A stretch of DNA of 64,000 nt, taken from positions 1,937,662 through 2,001,661 of the forward strand of contig NZ_KK211189.1 in the NCBI RefSeq assembly GCF_000620845.1, read 5' to 3'. Shown here piece by piece: positions 1 through 8,147 of this stretch (position 1 is its first letter; each line of letters begins with the position of its first letter). Below the pieces are notes generated by a model. It was not told the origin of the DNA. It ran no database searches and worked only from the letters and a program-made list of their open reading frames with translations. Source of the DNA: Exiguobacterium marinum DSM 16307 (lineage in GTDB: Bacteria > Bacillota > Bacilli > Exiguobacteriales > Exiguobacteriaceae). Both the position numbers and the translations under genes were made by a program.

Positions 1-1017
1 TCAGCTGTTCTCAACAGAATTCACCTCTTCAATCGTTTGTCGGATATAGGCATACGCCTCGTCTGTCCCTGCACTGACACGTAATCCATCCGGAAACGCA
101 CGTACATGAACTCCTTTTTCAAGGAAGCGCGATGCCCATCCTTCACTATCATCCGTTTTGACATAAATAAAGTTGGCACGACTCGGTAAAATCTCGCCGA
201 TTGGACGTAATAAGTCCGTCAATTTTTCACGTTGTGTCGTATGGAACTCGATCGATTCTTGAATATATGATTCATCTCGTAAGACGACGTTCGCGACAGC
301 GGCACTGAGTCCACTGACATTGAACGGCGATCGGAAGCGATCAATCTGCTCAATGATTTCTTCTGACGCAATCATGAAACCAATCCGGAGGTTCGCTAAA
401 CCGAACGCCTTCGATAACGTCCGTAAGATGATGACGTTCGGATGTTCGTTCAAGCGAGATACAAATGAGTCCTGCATTGTGAAATCGATATAAGCTTCAT
501 CTACGACGAGGTACGGAACACGTGACGCAATATCTGACAATTCGTCAAGTGTCCACATCTTGCCGGTCGGGTTATTCGGATTTGAAATCAGGACGAGCTT
601 CGGTTTGATCGTTTGAATGAGCTCGACGAATGTCTCATAGTTCAATCCGTTCGTATCAGGTTGTGTGAACTGCCCCCTCGCAATTTGTGTGTAGATGCCA
701 TACATCGAAAAGTCTGGAGCCGGAGCGAGGACGTGGTCCTCCGTATCTAAGATTGCCTGACTTAAAATCGCCAACAGTTCGTCGCTTCCGCTTCCGACCA
801 TGAGTTGTGTCGCCTCAACTACTGCATAGTTGGCATAACTCGCTTTTAAGGCAATCAACTCTTCGACCGGATAACGATTGAGCGCCTCAAGTGACACGTC
901 TCGAATCGATCGCTCTAGTCGTTCTGGTAACGGATATTGGCTTTCGTTTTGATTGAGTGCGAATCCTGACACGGCATTTGGTACATAGCGAGGGATATTT
1001 TGATAGTTTCGTCTCAT
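1..1017 (-). CDS. hisC: Histidinol-phosphate aminotransferase
   Basis: This is a fold-type I PLP aminotransferase of 338 aa that converts imidazole-acetol phosphate and glutamate to histidinol phosphate, a late step of histidine synthesis; many homologues also transaminate aromatic keto acids. Visible motifs are the substrate-loop SNPNNPTG at about residue 145, the PLP-contacting D in VVDEAY (about 173) and the Schiff-base lysine in TLSKAFG (K203). The stop codon is the first triplet of the window, so the gene is complete. Its ATG overlaps the hisD stop as ATGA, which indicates translational coupling in the hisZGDC operon. Further his genes may lie beyond the left edge. Confidence 0.95.
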   Translation of the reverse strand: MRRNYQNIPRYVPNAVSGFALNQNESQYPLPERLERSIRDVSLEALNRYPVEELIALKASYANYAVVEATQLMVGSGSDELLAILSQAILDTEDHVLAPAPDFSMYGIYTQIARGQFTQPDTNGLNYETFVELIQTIKPKLVLISNPNNPTGKMWTLDELSDIASRVPYLVVDEAYIDFTMQDSFVSRLNEHPNVIILRTLSKAFGLANLRIGFMIASEEIIEQIDRFRSPFNVSGLSAAVANVVLRDESYIQESIEFHTTQREKLTDLLRPIGEILPSRANFIYVKTDDSEGWASRFLEKGVHVRAFPDGLRVSAGTDEAYAYIRQTIEEVNSVENS

Positions 1018-2231
1018 ATGCCCTCCATCCGAACAGCCATCGCACGGGCATGTCCTTCTAATTGTTCTTGTTTGGCGATTCGAATCGCAGCCTTTGTGAT
1101 TGTCTCATCAAGTTCTGTCATCTCAAGGAATGTCTGGCGGCGATAAAAGTCGTCGACCGATAGTCCACTTGAGAATCGAGCCGTTCCACTAGTCGGTAGG
1201 ACATGATTTGGTCCAGCGATATAGTCTCCGAACGCTTCCGCTGCCTCGTGACCGAGGAAGAACGATCCACCGTGACGAATCGACTTCATCAATTGTTCCG
1301 GATCTTTGACGGCCAACTGGACGTGCTCCGCGGCCATCGTATTCGCATACTCGATCGCATCCTCGATTTTCCGATAAAAGACGCCGCCACGTTTCAACGC
1401 TTCTCTTGCGATGTCTTGTCGTGGTAAGAGCGCGAGCTGTCGTTCAAGTTCTCGCTCCACTTCATCACGAAGCGTCTCTGTCGTGACGAGCGCAATCGCT
1501 GTCGCCTCGACGTCATGTTCCGCTTGTGCGAGCAGGTCAGCCGAGACCCACTTCGGGTTCGCCGTTTCATCGGCAATGATTAACACTTCGGACGGTCCCG
1601 CAACGGAGTCGATGCCGACAATGTGGGACACGAGCGCTTTCGCTGTCGCGACATACGCATTTCCTGGTCCGACAATCTTATCGACGGGACGAATCGTTTC
1701 CGTTCCGTATGCGAGTGCAGCAACGGCTTGCGCGCCTCCGACAAGAAAACACTCATCAGCACCCGCGATTTTGGCTGCAATCAAGAGCGAGATGTCAATC
1801 CCATCTGCTTTCGGCGGCGTGACCATGACGACTCGTTTGACGCCAGCCACTTTCGCCGGAATGATGTTCATGAGCACGCTCGATGGGTAGACGGCTGTCC
1901 CGCCTGGCACGTAGACCCCGACCGAATCGAGTGGCATATAGCGTCGACCGAGTCGAAACATCGTATCTTCGAACATATCATCTTGTCGTACTTGACGCGC
2001 GTGGAACGTACGAATCCGTTCCGCCGCTAACGTCAACGCTTCCGTCAGTTCAGCATACGCTGCTGGCGGGGTAAAGCGGGCTAAATCAACCGATTCAATT
2101 TTGTCGACACCGTCGAATTGTTTCGTCCACTCAAGGAGCGCTTCGTCTCCACGGGTTTCGATCGATTCAACGATTGGTTTCACGGCCTCGGCCCATGCTT
2201 CGCGCCGTGATCGATTCGTTTCAGTGCTCAT
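1014..2231 (-). CDS. hisD: Histidinol dehydrogenase
   Basis: The zinc- and NAD-dependent enzyme oxidises histidinol twice to histidine, the last step of the pathway. The 405-residue length is slightly below the usual 425-435. It carries the signature loop PGPNHVLPTSG near the C-terminal third and the AQAEHD/AGPSE segments of the family. I chose the ATG at 2231, not an upstream in-frame codon, because an AGGAGG Shine-Dalgarno sits 7-8 nt before it and because ATG and the hisG stop overlap as ATGA. Confidence 0.95.
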   Translation of the reverse strand: MSTETNRSRREAWAEAVKPIVESIETRGDEALLEWTKQFDGVDKIESVDLARFTPPAAYAELTEALTLAAERIRTFHARQVRQDDMFEDTMFRLGRRYMPLDSVGVYVPGGTAVYPSSVLMNIIPAKVAGVKRVVMVTPPKADGIDISLLIAAKIAGADECFLVGGAQAVAALAYGTETIRPVDKIVGPGNAYVATAKALVSHIVGIDSVAGPSEVLIIADETANPKWVSADLLAQAEHDVEATAIALVTTETLRDEVERELERQLALLPRQDIAREALKRGGVFYRKIEDAIEYANTMAAEHVQLAVKDPEQLMKSIRHGGSFFLGHEAAEAFGDYIAGPNHVLPTSGTARFSSGLSVDDFYRRQTFLEMTELDETITKAAIRIAKQEQLEGHARAMAVRMEGI

Positions 2232-2836
2232 GTGTTCTCCTCCTGACTCAGCTTTCGAATCCATGCCTTCAATTCGTCAGGCTGTTCCGCCAAAGCCGTT
2301 TCGCTCGTAATGAATTTTGCATTGATTGAAAAGATTGTCTCATATTCTTCTAAGTCGTTCGCGGCAAGTGTCGCCCCTGTCTCAACGATGTCAACGATGC
2401 AATCAGCGAGTCCGGTTAAAGGCGCGAGTTCGACTGATCCATTCAACGCGATCACTTCTACGTTTTGTCGTTTCGATGCAAAATGTGAGATGGCGATATT
2501 CGGGTATTTACTGGCCACCTTCAATTTTTTCGTTCCGTTACGTCGGACTTTTGGACCACAAACAGCCATTCGACAACGTCCGAACGGCAAATCGACGACT
2601 TCAAGCACACCCGGCGTTTTTTCCCGTAAAATATCTCCACCGACGATCCCGACATCTGCGGCCCCGTGCATCACATATTTATAGACATCGTCCCCTTTGA
2701 CGAAAATAAATTCATGATCGCCTGCTTGCACCGTCAGCTCACGTCCACGTGTTTCAGGCCATACGGGTAAATCACGTTCTACAAAAAATTGACGAGCTGC
2801 TTTTTCGATCCGACCTTTCGCGACCGCTACTTTCAT
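2228..2836 (-). CDS. hisG: ATP phosphoribosyltransferase, short catalytic subunit
   Basis: It catalyses the first committed step of histidine synthesis, condensing ATP and PRPP. At 202 aa it is the short form that lacks the C-terminal feedback-regulatory domain and therefore needs HisZ, which is encoded immediately upstream. The PRPP-binding segment IVETGATLAAND and the ADVGIVGGD loop are visible. It overlaps hisZ by 4 nt at its start and hisD by 4 nt at its end, so the three products are probably made in a coupled ratio. Confidence 0.95.
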   Translation of the reverse strand: MKVAVAKGRIEKAARQFFVERDLPVWPETRGRELTVQAGDHEFIFVKGDDVYKYVMHGAADVGIVGGDILREKTPGVLEVVDLPFGRCRMAVCGPKVRRNGTKKLKVASKYPNIAISHFASKRQNVEVIALNGSVELAPLTGLADCIVDIVETGATLAANDLEEYETIFSINAKFITSETALAEQPDELKAWIRKLSQEENT

Positions 2837-3756
2837 TTGATCACCTCATCTAACTGTTCTAAATCAAGGGACATGCCGAACGCTCGTCTCGATTGTCCGA
2901 AATGGCCATATAGTGAATCGTATCGTCCTCCTGACAGGACACGCTTCCCTTCGACGCTTCCTGTCACGGTCAAACCAGAGTAATAGTCAAAATCACCCGT
3001 TTGACCAAAATCGTATGACACTTCTAAGCCGATTGCGCGCAAGTGTTGTACCGCCTCATCGACATCATCGATTGCCTCTTTTAAAGAAGCCGGTGCTTGA
3101 GTGCGCAACTCCTCGAGCGCTGAATTGCCAATTAGAAACGGTAATTTCGCAATCAATGGATAACGATATGTCTCCGCTAATTCACGTAACGATTCTAAAT
3201 TGCGAATCGCCAAGATTTTACGGAATGTCCGCTCTTGAACGCCTGTTTCTTTTGCAATAAGTGAGATGACGGCCGCAGAACCGATTTTGATCGTTAATTG
3301 ATTCGTAGGCAGGACTCCTTCCGTCATATCGAGAAATGATTCGATGAGATGATGATCCTTCTCTTCGCCGTCGACCCACTCGAGTCCAAGCTGCTGTCGT
3401 TCATGCGGTTGACCGGAATGCTTGACCGTCCGACGATAGACGGCACCCGCATAAGCGACGCGCATCGGTTCATGACCGTCGGCTAATTTTCTCGCAATCT
3501 GAAGTGTATAGTCAGGGCGCATGACGAGAAGTTCGCCGTCATTCCCAAATAACCGATAATAGGCCGACTCATCAAAGAGCGCCAAATTTTGATAATGCGA
3601 ATAGTATTCAAGTAGAGGCGGGTCAATCACGGCATAACCGCTCGCCTCTGCTTTTTCTAAAAATGAAAGCATCCACCGCTTTGGCCGAATGACATCTCCT
3701 GATTGAAGTTCATACCATCCTTCTGGAATCGAACCTTTTGAATTTGACCAAATCAT
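2833..3756 (-). CDS. hisZ: ATP phosphoribosyltransferase regulatory subunit
   Basis: HisZ is a catalytically inactive histidyl-tRNA synthetase paralogue that binds HisG-short and carries the histidine feedback site. Class II synthetase-like motifs are visible: MRPDYTLQIAR (motif 2 region), YAGAVYRR and the C-terminal GGRYDSLYG. The length is 307 aa, without an anticodon-binding domain. The ATG at 3756 (MIWSN) is preferred over the in-frame GTG at 3765 because an AGGGTGG stretch lies just upstream at suitable spacing. It is the first gene of the his operon, with a promoter at 3809-3837. Confidence 0.93.
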   Translation of the reverse strand: MIWSNSKGSIPEGWYELQSGDVIRPKRWMLSFLEKAEASGYAVIDPPLLEYYSHYQNLALFDESAYYRLFGNDGELLVMRPDYTLQIARKLADGHEPMRVAYAGAVYRRTVKHSGQPHERQQLGLEWVDGEEKDHHLIESFLDMTEGVLPTNQLTIKIGSAAVISLIAKETGVQERTFRKILAIRNLESLRELAETYRYPLIAKLPFLIGNSALEELRTQAPASLKEAIDDVDEAVQHLRAIGLEVSYDFGQTGDFDYYSGLTVTGSVEGKRVLSGGRYDSLYGHFGQSRRAFGMSLDLEQLDEVIK

Positions 3757-3808
3757 GATAACCACCCTTTACCTTATTATCACTTTACCAAACTAAAGTA
3801 TTGTGTTA

Positions 3809-3837
3809 AATTTATCAAATACAATCATACCTGTCAA
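3809..3837 (-). promoter_or_regulatory. SigA-type promoter of the his operon
   Basis: The minus strand reads TTGACA, a 17-nt spacer and TAAATT, about 55-80 nt upstream of hisZ. It lies in the 111-nt region shared with the divergent hisJ. No T-box or long leader fits in this space. Confidence 0.65.
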
Positions 3838-3867
3838 CCAATTAACTTATAAAGGACGTGTAACAAA

Positions 3868-4686
3868 ATGTTTGATTTTACCCACGATGGACATGTGCAT
3901 ACTCCATTTTGTCCACACGGTACAAAAGACCCACTTGAACAATATATTCAAGTCGGAATCGAAAAAGGCCTGCAAACAATCACTTTTACAGAACATGCAC
4001 CATTTCCTGAGACATTTATCGACCCTGTACCGAATCGAGATTCGGCGATGCCATTTGATTCACTTCCTGATTACCTCAATACATTGCAACAGATGAAGCA
4101 GCAATACAAAGGTGTAATAAGCATAAAGATCGGATTAGAAGTCGACTTGTTGCCATACCTTGAGGAAGAGACGATTGCGTTACTCGAACCATACGCAACG
4201 TTGCTCGATGAAGTCATCTTGTCACAACACTTCTTATATGTAGATGGCACCTATATGCCGATTGATTTTTCAGCTGAAACGTTTGATGAGCTCGTCACAA
4301 AACTCGGCTCATTCGAAAATGTGATGAAAGCTTATTATAAGTCAATCGAACGTGGTCTCGGATTCCCATGGGAAAACATCAACGTCGCTCGGATTGGACA
4401 CATTGATTTACCAATCAAATACCAAAAAAATTATGACTGGAAGCGTTCCGAAGTAAAAAAGGAAGAAGAACGCCTCTTACAGGTGATCGCTGACCGAGGA
4501 TTTGGACTCGACTTCAACACGGCCGGACTCAGAAAACCGGATTGCGGGGAACCTTACGTCGCAGGACTCGCAAAAGCTGCCAGCGAGTTACATATCCCAT
4601 TCACATTGGGATCGGATGCACATCTCGCTCAAGATGTGGCGGCTGGATTCGACATCATCGCACAAAAAAAAGCCACGTTCCTATGA
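3868..4686 (+). CDS. hisJ: Histidinol-phosphatase, PHP family
   Basis: It hydrolyses histidinol phosphate to histidinol. The 272-aa protein shows PHP-family metal ligands: the HxH pair H9/H11 near the N-terminus, EHAPFPE at about residue 49, an HIDLP segment and the C-terminal LGSDAH. It is unrelated to the HisB-type phosphatase. It is transcribed divergently from hisZGDC, so the histidine genes are clustered but use two promoters. An AAAGGA-type ribosome site precedes the ATG. The stop codon is buried in the loop-side arm of a strong terminator. Confidence 0.93.
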   Translation: MFDFTHDGHVHTPFCPHGTKDPLEQYIQVGIEKGLQTITFTEHAPFPETFIDPVPNRDSAMPFDSLPDYLNTLQQMKQQYKGVISIKIGLEVDLLPYLEEETIALLEPYATLLDEVILSQHFLYVDGTYMPIDFSAETFDELVTKLGSFENVMKAYYKSIERGLGFPWENINVARIGHIDLPIKYQKNYDWKRSEVKKEEERLLQVIADRGFGLDFNTAGLRKPDCGEPYVAGLAKAASELHIPFTLGSDAHLAQDVAAGFDIIAQKKATFL

Positions 4687-4698
4687 ACGTGGCTTTTT
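4664..4698. terminator. Bidirectional terminator at the hisJ stop
   Basis: The arms GCCACGTTC (4672-4680) and GAACGTGGC (4685-4693) enclose CTAT. TTTTT follows on the plus strand and eight T's follow on the minus strand. The hisJ TGA lies inside the structure (4684-4686). Confidence 0.9.
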
Positions 4699-4707
4699 GA
4701 CAGCGAT

Positions 4708-4779
4708 CTAGCTATCTAGATCCCCATGCTTATGGTTGACAACGATATGGCGTTCCATTTCTTCATCTGTAAACATCAT
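4708..4779 (-). CDS. Possible 23-residue peptide inside a short transcript
   Basis: A 24-codon frame (MMFTDEEMERHIVVNHKHGD and three more residues) ends in TAG before the hisJ terminator. The composition is plausible for a small charged protein, but there is no good ribosome site. Its ATG overlaps the -10 of the candidate promoter at 4775-4802, so a transcript from that promoter would lack this start. A second frame, starting at 4766 (MKKWNAISLSTISMGI), begins close to the predicted transcript 5' end. I treat both as weak; a non-coding RNA is equally likely. Confidence 0.2.
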   Translation of the reverse strand: MMFTDEEMERHIVVNHKHGDLDS

Positions 4780-4802
4780 ACCATAAAGAAAAATAGATGC
4801 AA
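4775..4802 (-). promoter_or_regulatory. Orphan promoter for a short RNA
   Basis: The minus strand reads TTGCAT, a 16-nt spacer and TATGAT. The -35 overlaps the T-tract of the preceding terminator. Transcription would start near 4768 and end at the terminator near 4664, giving an RNA of about 105 nt that overlaps the 3' end of hisJ in antisense. Confidence 0.45.
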
Positions 4803-4833
4803 TAAAAAATTGGGTGAAATTGTTCACCCAATT
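4803..4833 (-). terminator. Terminator of the 116-aa unknown gene
   Basis: The perfect 11-bp arms AATTGGGTGAA and TTCACCCAATT enclose a 4-nt loop, followed on the minus strand by TTTTTT. It starts 5 nt after the stop at 4838. Confidence 0.88.
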
Positions 4834-4837
4834 GAGA

Positions 4838-5188
4838 TCACATCGCTGCGTACAATGTTTTTATATCGTTCGTAGATGCCTCGTCCATTTGGAGGGCTAC
4901 GAGCTCAACATATTGTAGTGCTGGGTCCTGATCTTTCGACAAAGCGACAATTTCGGCGGCTGCCTTATCAAGCGCCAACAAGATTCCTGATACACCAAGC
5001 GTCGGATAATATCGAAGTAAAGCTCGAACATGTTTAATCTCAGATACTTCATTTCCGTTAATCGTCAACGATTTGACAGCCAACTCTTTACGCATGCCAA
5101 TCGCAAATTTATCTTCCCACACTTCTTCGAGCGTGATCAAGGCTTCTACTTCATATGCACCATCTGTAAAGCGAACAAGTTTTTCCAT
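4838..5188 (-). CDS. Uncharacterised 116-aa protein
   Basis: I do not recognise a family. The protein is soluble and acidic, with no signal peptide or membrane segment. The N-terminal half looks beta-rich (KLVRFTDGAYEVEALITLEE) and the C-terminal half helical and Ala/Leu-rich. The ATG at 5188 is preferred over an upstream in-frame codon at 5221 because AGGAGAGGGG lies 9 nt before it. It is monocistronic: a dCMP-deaminase terminator lies upstream and its own strong terminator downstream. Codon use resembles the neighbours. Confidence 0.75.
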   Translation of the reverse strand: MEKLVRFTDGAYEVEALITLEEVWEDKFAIGMRKELAVKSLTINGNEVSEIKHVRALLRYYPTLGVSGILLALDKAAAEIVALSKDQDPALQYVELVALQMDEASTNDIKTLYAAM

Positions 5189-5300
5189 AAACAATTTCCC
5201 CTCTCCTGAATCTATTTTCATTATATAAGAGATTTTAGAGTATATATTGTGAAATATTGAACATTATGTGTAAAGTTTGTCTCACTTGATTTCGAACAAA

Positions 5301-5324
5301 AAAAAGGCCCCTCCGAGGAGGGGC
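5301..5324 (-). terminator. Terminator of the dCMP deaminase-like gene
   Basis: GCCCCTC and GAGGGGC enclose CGAG (5307-5324). On the minus strand a run of eight T's follows. It lies 64 nt after the stop. Confidence 0.88.
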
Positions 5325-5387
5325 GAATAATGGAAGAGTAAAACACCATTGGCAGTACATTAATAATATATCACCTTATGAAAACGT

Positions 5388-5963
5388 TTACAATGTATTT
5401 TTGTACATTTTCTCTAGTGGCATATGTAGCACTTCAATCCCACTGTCACGCATCAATTCTAATCCGTCGCCATGCTCGTAACCGACCGCATAGACTACTC
5501 GTGCGACTCGTGCGGCGATTAGGGCAAGTGAACAGGCGTGACATGGCGAATGGGTGACATAAGCGGTCGCACCGAAGGCGTTCGTCGAATCAGCAGCCAG
5601 TTTTCCAATCGCATTGATTTCGGCATGGATTTCATGTTGTTTCGACCAGTGATGATGATCATACGGGTCCGTACATTTGATATATGTCACACCGTCACGG
5701 ATGAGTCGTGCTGGTTCGTTGATCATATCAACGTCCGTCGACGTCACATAGTTCGCATGCTTATAAAATCCTTCTTCTTTTTTAATATAAATCTCATTAC
5801 AATTCGTATGACCGGAAGGTGTTCCGTTCAAGCCAATCGAAATCGGTTTTTCATCCTTCACAATGACACATGCCACGCTCTTGGATGCACACTTCGAGTG
5901 TCGCTCGGCCATCATATCGGCAAACAGCAACCACGTCTCGTCCCACAATCGTTGTTTCTCCAC
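5388..5963 (-). CDS. Deoxycytidylate deaminase family protein
   Basis: The 191-aa zinc deaminase probably converts dCMP to dUMP for thymidylate synthesis. Zinc ligands and the catalytic glutamate are visible in HAEINAIG and in SPCHACS (PCxxC). The N-terminal part contains a long insert with GTPSGHTNCNEIY, typical of dCMP deaminases that bind a second zinc. It resembles, but is not obviously, ComEB, and it is not next to a comE operon. The start is GTG at 5963, supported by GGAGG seven nt upstream. It lies alone between two terminators. Confidence 0.8.
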   Translation of the reverse strand: MEKQRLWDETWLLFADMMAERHSKCASKSVACVIVKDEKPISIGLNGTPSGHTNCNEIYIKKEEGFYKHANYVTSTDVDMINEPARLIRDGVTYIKCTDPYDHHHWSKQHEIHAEINAIGKLAADSTNAFGATAYVTHSPCHACSLALIAARVARVVYAVGYEHGDGLELMRDSGIEVLHMPLEKMYKNTL

Positions 5964-5981
5964 ACAAGTCCCTCCTCGTAG

Positions 5982-6011
5982 AAAAGGAAAGTCTGATTGC
6001 TCAGACTTTCC
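5982..6011 (-). terminator. Terminator of xpaC-telA
   Basis: GGAAAGTCTGA and TCAGACTTTCC (5986-6011) enclose TTGC, with TTTT following on the minus strand. It begins 4 nt after the telA stop. Confidence 0.88.
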
Positions 6012-6014
6012 TCC

Positions 6015-7244
6015 TTAGTATCCAGTGTCTTTTGGCAGTTCTTTATTTTTCGAGGCGATCTCGATGACTTTCTCTTTAAGCTCGTGCTCCATTCGGTCGA
6101 GTTCACGCTCGGCGTCGCGACGTTTTTGCTTCCCTTCTTGTTGAATACGTAATGTTTCATCCAACGTTGAAAGTAAGTTCTCGTGAGCAACTTTCAGTGA
6201 TTCAACAGAAACAATCCCTTTTTCATTTTCTTGTGCGATTTCAATCGAAGAATCTTTCAACATCTTCGAGTTCTGCTCAAGCAACTGGTTTGTCGTCTTC
6301 GTCACGTCCTGCTGCATACGAAGTGCCGTCTTCTGACGCGTTAGGCTGAGCGCAAGAACGACCTGGTTTTTCCAAAGCGGAATCGTGTTGACGACCGCCG
6401 ATTCAATCTTCTCGGCAAGGATTTGGTTATTCTGCTGAATGACCCGAATTTGCGGTGCCATTTGAAGGCTAATGGTACGACTGAGTTTTAAGTCATGCAA
6501 TTTCTTCTCAAAACGGTCCGCCAATTGAATCATGTCGTTCAATTGTTGCAATTTTGACTGGTCTTTAGAAACTTCCACTTCATGTCGCAGTGGCGCAATC
6601 TCATGCTCACGTACATGATCTAGCTTTGTTTCACCCGCTGCGATATAGACGTTTAATTCTTCGAAATAACGCTTGTTTTTGTCATACATTTGATCGAGCA
6701 TCGTGATATCTTTCATTAGACCGAACTTGGCACGATCTAAATTGTGGATGACTTCTTCCAAATAGACGTTCATTTTTTCGAATTGAAGTTTATAGTTCTC
6801 AGCCTTCTTTTTTGCGCGACCGATGAGCGGGATGTTATCCATGAAACTCTTCTTCTCCGGTTGAAGCATGTCCGGGTCCATCTTTCGGACGTTTTGCATC
6901 AAATCTGACAAAAGTTTCCCGGCGTCCCCGCCATCTTTCATTCGGACTTCCGTCAAAATTTGGTCGGAGAATTGTGACAGTTCACGTTGGACATTCGACC
7001 CAAACAACATAACCGAATCCGTCTTTTTAATATCGATTGATTCAGCCAATCGCGTGATGCGCTCACGGTGCTCTTGAGGGACGTCTGGCTTCGCTTGGAT
7101 AGCAGGCACTTCCTCTGCCTGCGAAACAGATGACCACTCTACAGACGGATCGCTAAACCCCTCTGCCTCAGTTTTTGTTTTTGTATCAGATGTCAGCTCT
7201 TCTTCCGGCCATGACTGCCAGTTCGTTTCATTCGATGAAGTCAT
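6015..7244 (-). CDS. telA: TelA/YaaN family protein (toxic anion resistance)
   Basis: The 409-aa protein belongs to the family named for tellurite resistance (TelA, KlaA, YaaN). Molecular activity is not established. A low-complexity Glu/Ser/Thr-rich N-terminus of about 60 residues precedes a long, mainly helical domain with extensive coiled coil, including the PLIGRAKKKAE region after the N-terminal third. There is no membrane segment. The ATG at 7244 has GGGAG upstream and lies inside the end of xpaC (17-nt overlap), so the two genes are translationally linked as in B. subtilis xpaC-yaaN. Confidence 0.85.
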   Translation of the reverse strand: MTSSNETNWQSWPEEELTSDTKTKTEAEGFSDPSVEWSSVSQAEEVPAIQAKPDVPQEHRERITRLAESIDIKKTDSVMLFGSNVQRELSQFSDQILTEVRMKDGGDAGKLLSDLMQNVRKMDPDMLQPEKKSFMDNIPLIGRAKKKAENYKLQFEKMNVYLEEVIHNLDRAKFGLMKDITMLDQMYDKNKRYFEELNVYIAAGETKLDHVREHEIAPLRHEVEVSKDQSKLQQLNDMIQLADRFEKKLHDLKLSRTISLQMAPQIRVIQQNNQILAEKIESAVVNTIPLWKNQVVLALSLTRQKTALRMQQDVTKTTNQLLEQNSKMLKDSSIEIAQENEKGIVSVESLKVAHENLLSTLDETLRIQQEGKQKRRDAERELDRMEHELKEKVIEIASKNKELPKDTGY

Positions 7245-7950
7245 GCTTTTTTCTCCCTTCCGGCTGATCAGATAAGACTCGCTCCATCATAATCAGTTCA
7301 CGTTCAAAGTCTACGGCATCATCTTCAAGAAGACGTCCGCGCTGTTCTTTAAATTTATCGACAATTAGCCGCATATTCGTTATTAATTGTTCTCGAGTTT
7401 CTTCTTGAATGATGACCCGTTTTCCTTCCAGTTCTTTAAATTTCAAGACGACCGAGACGAGGGAATCTAAGTAGAATGTGAACAAGTCTCGAACATGCTT
7501 CGCGTCTTGCGGATTTTCGAAAAGTTCCTCGAACAATTCATGCGCTTCTTTTGACACTGCTTTCATTTCTCGCCTTACTTCTACATCTTTGATTTCAGGC
7601 AAGACACGGTCAATCTGTTGCAGTTTCTCATACCCTTGCTCAATCGTCCGTTGCAAGAATTGAAGTTCTAAATCATCCGTCGCCTCGAATTGACGTGCCG
7701 AGATAGGATCTTCAATCGGTTTTAGGATTCTTGAGCCTGAGAACGATTCTTCCTCATCAAGCAGCAGTTTTTTCTTCGCCCGTTTTGCGACCGTTGTCGG
7801 TGTTCGCTGACGGTTTTTGCGCTTATTCGTTGACCAGACTTCGTTCAAGACGAGCGCCCCTACTATAATGAATAACCAGGAGAAATCGAATACGTTGATG
7901 GCAAAGTATATGACTGCCCCAGTCAGGGCCCATTTCATCCATGTTTTCAT
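7228..7950 (-). CDS. xpaC: XpaC-like membrane protein
   Basis: The 240-aa protein has two close hydrophobic segments in its first 40 residues, then a basic linker and a helical cytoplasmic domain rich in Glu and Lys. This layout and the telA neighbour fit the XpaC family, first named for hydrolysis of 5-bromo-4-chloroindolyl phosphate; a true phosphatase activity is doubtful. I chose the ATG at 7950 because GAGGTG lies 6 nt upstream, while the in-frame GTG at 7959 would overlap that site. It is the first gene of the two-gene unit. Confidence 0.78.
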   Translation of the reverse strand: MKTWMKWALTGAVIYFAINVFDFSWLFIIVGALVLNEVWSTNKRKNRQRTPTTVAKRAKKKLLLDEEESFSGSRILKPIEDPISARQFEATDDLELQFLQRTIEQGYEKLQQIDRVLPEIKDVEVRREMKAVSKEAHELFEELFENPQDAKHVRDLFTFYLDSLVSVVLKFKELEGKRVIIQEETREQLITNMRLIVDKFKEQRGRLLEDDAVDFERELIMMERVLSDQPEGRKKHDFIE

Positions 7951-8110
7951 TCTTTTCACCTCATCTCATGTTACTTCTATTGTACATTACGAAACCGATC
8001 AAAAAAAGTTTCGTCACCTCTATCATTTTAGCATAATAAAAGTCTTTGTTTCCTCCGTCCACAGGTGTAGAAACAACTACCTATATCGACTTCATTCCCG
8101 TTGCGAGACG

Positions 8111-8141
8111 AAAAAAACCGTAGACTAGAGAGCCTACGGTT
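8111..8141 (-). terminator. Terminator of the NSS transporter gene
   Basis: AACCGTAG and CTACGGTT enclose nine nt, followed on the minus strand by seven T's. It lies directly after the stop at 8148. Confidence 0.85.
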
Positions 8142-8147
8142 CCTCAA

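Noticed and set aside
1411..1890. 159-codon Ser/Ala/Thr-rich plus-strand frame opposite hisD
   Set aside because: Low-complexity composition typical of antisense to a GC-rich third-position gene, with no ribosome site or promoter.
3757..3867. Histidine T-box or attenuator between hisZ and hisJ
   Set aside because: The 111-nt gap holds only promoter-like sequence and no run of His codons or long hairpin.
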